Below, one piece after another: positions 62,207 to 64,000 of a stretch of DNA of 64,000 nt. The DNA comes from Frankia sp. QA3 (GTDB taxonomy: Bacteria > Actinomycetota > Actinomycetes > Frankiales > Frankiaceae), in NCBI RefSeq assembly GCF_000262465.1, contig NZ_CM001489.1, positions 229,384 through 293,383 of the forward strand. The letters are read 5' to 3'. Positions within the stretch are counted from its first letter, which is position 1. Each line of letters starts with the position of its first letter. The notes beneath the pieces are model-generated. The model searched no databases. It was not told the DNA's origin and saw only the letters and a program-made list of their open reading frames with translations. Position numbers and translations under genes: made by a program.

Positions 62207-62800
62207 GTGCCGACCAGGCTGACGTCGAAGGGCAGCGCGACCCGGCAACGGATCATCGAGGGGGCGGCGGCCGAGATCCGTGCGCGCGGGGTCATGGTGA
62301 CCACGCTGGACGACGTCCGGGCCCGCACCGGCACCAGCAAGAGCCAGCTTTTCCACTACTTCCCGACCGGCAAGGAGGAGCTGCTGCTGGCTGTGGCCCG
62401 CTTCGAGGCCGATCGCGTCCTCGCCGACCAGCAGCCCCAGCTCGGCGAGCTCACCTCGTGGCCGGCGTGGCTCGCGTGGCGGGACAAGGTCGTCGCCCGC
62501 TATCGCGAGCAGGGGCGGCACTGCCCGCTGAGCGTGCTGGTGTCGCAGCTCGGGCGGAGCACCCCCGGCGCTCAGGCGGTCGTCACGGAGCTGATGAACC
62601 AGTGGCAGGCGCAGATCGCCACCGGCATCCGCGCGATGGCGCGGGCGGGCGAGATCTCCCCGCTGCTGGACGCCGAGCGGCAGGCCGCGGCGCTGATCGC
62701 CGGCATCCAGGGCGGCGTGCTCATGCTGCTGTCCACCGGCCGCACCACCCATCTCGAGGCGGCCCTCGACGTCGCCATCGAGGGGCTGCGCCGTCCCTGA
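62207..62800 (+). CDS. TetR family regulator
   Basis: 197 residues. HTH at residues 10-58: RQRIIEGAAAEIRARGVMVT, then DDVRARTGTSKSQLFHYFPT (GKEEL). The ligand domain ends LIAGIQGGVLMLLSTGRTTH, as in the YcdC/TetR_C_6-like group. GTG start after GCAGGAGGGGGCGGCC. Likely represses the divergent SDR. Confidence 0.88.
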   Translation: MPTRLTSKGSATRQRIIEGAAAEIRARGVMVTTLDDVRARTGTSKSQLFHYFPTGKEELLLAVARFEADRVLADQQPQLGELTSWPAWLAWRDKVVARYREQGRHCPLSVLVSQLGRSTPGAQAVVTELMNQWQAQIATGIRAMARAGEISPLLDAERQAAALIAGIQGGVLMLLSTGRTTHLEAALDVAIEGLRRP

Positions 62801-62840
62801 CCCGGAGCCGTCCCCCCGCCCGCACCGAGCAGGGCCTTCA

Positions 62841-62881
62841 GTGGGCGTGCCCTCAGCGGGCGTGCCCTCAGCCGGCGTGGG
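62841..62881. repeat. 15-bp tandem repeat
   Basis: Three imperfect units of gggcgtgccctcagc between the TetR gene and the next leftward frame; the last overlaps the end of that frame. Confidence 0.75.
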
Positions 62882-63089
62882 GGCCGGCGGCGGTGACGGC
62901 CTGCGCCACCTGCGCCGGCAGCGTCGCGATCTCCGCCAGGACTCCCTCCATGGTGCGCGTCGGGTAGGAGAAACCGCAGTCGGCGCAGACATGCGTCTCG
63001 CCCACCAGCGGGGGCGGGCCGGTCGGGTGCCCCGCCGGCCGATCACCGGTCGCTAAAGCATCTAATGAATTTGGCGCATCGCTCGACAC
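62868..63089 (-). pseudogene. N-terminal zinc-ribbon part of a DinB-like protein, truncated
   Basis: 73 residues: ETHVCADCGFSYPTRTMEGV, LAEIATLPAQVAQAVTAAGP, HAG stop. The CADCGF plus helix start is typical of the N-terminus of actinobacterial DinB_2 proteins, which normally continue for another ~120 residues. Here it stops early, at the tandem repeat. May be a remnant or a small protein in its own right. Confidence 0.4.
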
Positions 63090-63120
63090 TGTGCCCGTCG
63101 ACGGGAAATGCTGGCCCTCG

Positions 63121-63156
63121 CGCGACAGCTACAGGTGGCGCGACAGCTACAGGTGG
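63121..63156 (+). repeat. 18-bp duplication before the hydratase gene
   Basis: cgcgacagctacaggtgg occurs twice in direct succession and ends at the GGGAGG ribosome-binding site. Confidence 0.85.
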
Positions 63157-63165
63157 GAGGCGGCG

Positions 63166-64000
63166 GTGACGACGGAATCGACGACGACCGCGGGCGAGGC
63201 GGCGGCGGACCGGCCGGTGGTGGCCGAGGGGCCGGTGCTCCTCGACGTGGGTACTGACGGCGTCGGGGTGGTGACGCTGAACCGGCCGGAGCGGCGCAAC
63301 GGCTGGAACCCCGAGATGGAGAACCGGTACTTCGACGTCCTCGCGCAGGCCGACCGCGACCCGGCGATCCGCGTGCTGATCGTCACCGGCGCGGGCACCA
63401 CGTTCTGCCCAGGGGTCGACACCGGCCGGCTCGGCCAGATCGCGGGCAAGCCGATGGACACCACCGGCCGCCGCTCGCCGGTGCGGGCCTGGTCGGTGCG
63501 CAAACCGATGATCGCCGCCGTCAACGGGGCCTGCGCCGGCATGGGCCTGGTCCAGGCCCTGCTGTGCGACGTGCGCTTCGCTGCCCGCGGTGCCCGGTTC
63601 ACCACCGCCTTCGCCCGCCGCGGGCTGGCCGGCGAGTTCGGCATCACCTGGCTGCTGCCCCGCCTCATCGGCCAGGAGCGGGCGGCGGACCTGCTGCTGT
63701 CGTCGCGGGTGTTCGACGCCGACGAGGCCCGCGAGCTCGGCGTCGTCACCCGGGTGGTGGATCCCGCGGAGCTCCTGCCCGCCGCGCGCGCCTACGCCGC
63801 GGACATCGCGGCGAACTGCTCGCCGGTGTCGCTGGCGCTGATCCGCCACCAGCTGCGCACCGACAGCGCCGGCGAGCTCGACGCGGCGCTCGGCCGCACC
63901 TACCGGGCGATGGCCGCCGCCGCCGTCGGCCCGGACTTCCGCGAGGGCATCGACAGCTTCCTGGAGAAGCGTCCCGCGTCGTTCCCCCCGCTCGCCGACG
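63166..64000 (+). CDS. Enoyl-CoA hydratase/isomerase family protein, cut by the window edge
   Basis: At least 278 residues. VGVVTLNRPERRNGWNPEME, IRVLIVTGAGTTFCPGVDTG (oxyanion-hole region), KPMIAAVNGACAGMGLVQAL, FTTAFARRGLAGEFGITWLL, ARELGVVTRVVDPAELLPAA are crotonase signatures. In place of the first catalytic Glu the AFARRGL region reads as usual for the family; GEFG follows. Start GTG 63166 with GGGAGG 5 nt upstream. No stop before base 64000. Probable role in acyl-CoA metabolism. Confidence 0.88.
   Translation, partial: MTTESTTTAGEAAADRPVVAEGPVLLDVGTDGVGVVTLNRPERRNGWNPEMENRYFDVLAQADRDPAIRVLIVTGAGTTFCPGVDTGRLGQIAGKPMDTTGRRSPVRAWSVRKPMIAAVNGACAGMGLVQALLCDVRFAARGARFTTAFARRGLAGEFGITWLLPRLIGQERAADLLLSSRVFDADEARELGVVTRVVDPAELLPAARAYAADIAANCSPVSLALIRHQLRTDSAGELDAALGRTYRAMAAAAVGPDFREGIDSFLEKRPASFPPLAD

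Overview
The window is high-GC actinobacterial DNA, most like Frankia or a relative. The evidence is the very GC-rich codon use, GTG/TTG starts, mycolic/Frankia-type gene families (DUF427, LLM F420-type oxidoreductase, HelD-type helicase, 13E12/DUF222 HNH proteins, LCP wall-polymer transferase) and many short in-frame tandem repeats inside and just upstream of genes. No rRNA or tRNA gene was seen. The genus assignment is inference from style, not from a marker gene.

Layout. 1-8.5 kb: LCP protein (cut by the window edge), SpoIIE-type phosphatase, tandem DUF427 protein, TetR with a perfect palindromic operator, a YhgE/DUF3533-like membrane protein and a GAF-GAF histidine kinase. 8.6-9.9 kb and 18.2-19.5 kb: two IS605-type elements that carry only tnpB and share left- and right-end hairpins; the first tnpB is broken by slippage. 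10.5-20.4 kb: tandem UspA protein, an AAA+ ATPase operon with four small partner proteins (11.5-14.6 kb), an MFS drug exporter with a divergent TetR, an S4 RNA-binding protein and a DUF218 protein. 20.5-38 kb: LLM oxidoreductase, methyltransferase, a frameshifted LuxR-type ATPase, a small RiPP-like locus (two sister peptides plus a PqqD-M50 peptidase, 25.8-28.0 kb), DUF1003 protein, a deletion-fused DUF2142/aldo-keto reductase pair, a SulP-carbonic anhydrase fusion and a HelD-type helicase.

39.85-53.46 kb: a 13.6 kb integrated mini-prophage or satellite splits an ABC exporter gene inside its ATPase domain. It encodes a large serine integrase next to attL, an HK97-type prohead protease and major capsid protein, several small zinc-finger proteins, an AlpA-like excisionase candidate and several winged-helix proteins. 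I find no terminase, portal or tail genes. This resembles the phiRv1/phiRv2 mini-prophages of Mycobacterium tuberculosis and capsid-forming phage satellites. The att core (tcgctgg at both ends) restores the ABC gene exactly in frame, and the rebuilt attP is a dyad centred on the exchange point. The element also carries two cas-less mini-CRISPR-like arrays with type I-E repeat architecture (41.8 and 49.85 kb), 22-bp and 11-bp iterons, and a cluster of long perfect palindromes.

53.9-64 kb: a 13E12-type HNH protein, cytochrome P450, a secreted protein, a CGNR regulator-cupin pair, gene fragments, an SDR with divergent TetR and an enoyl-CoA hydratase cut by the right edge. Several host genes show decay (frameshifts, lost stops, truncated ends), and short tandem repeats with units of 9-18 bp recur across the whole host part.
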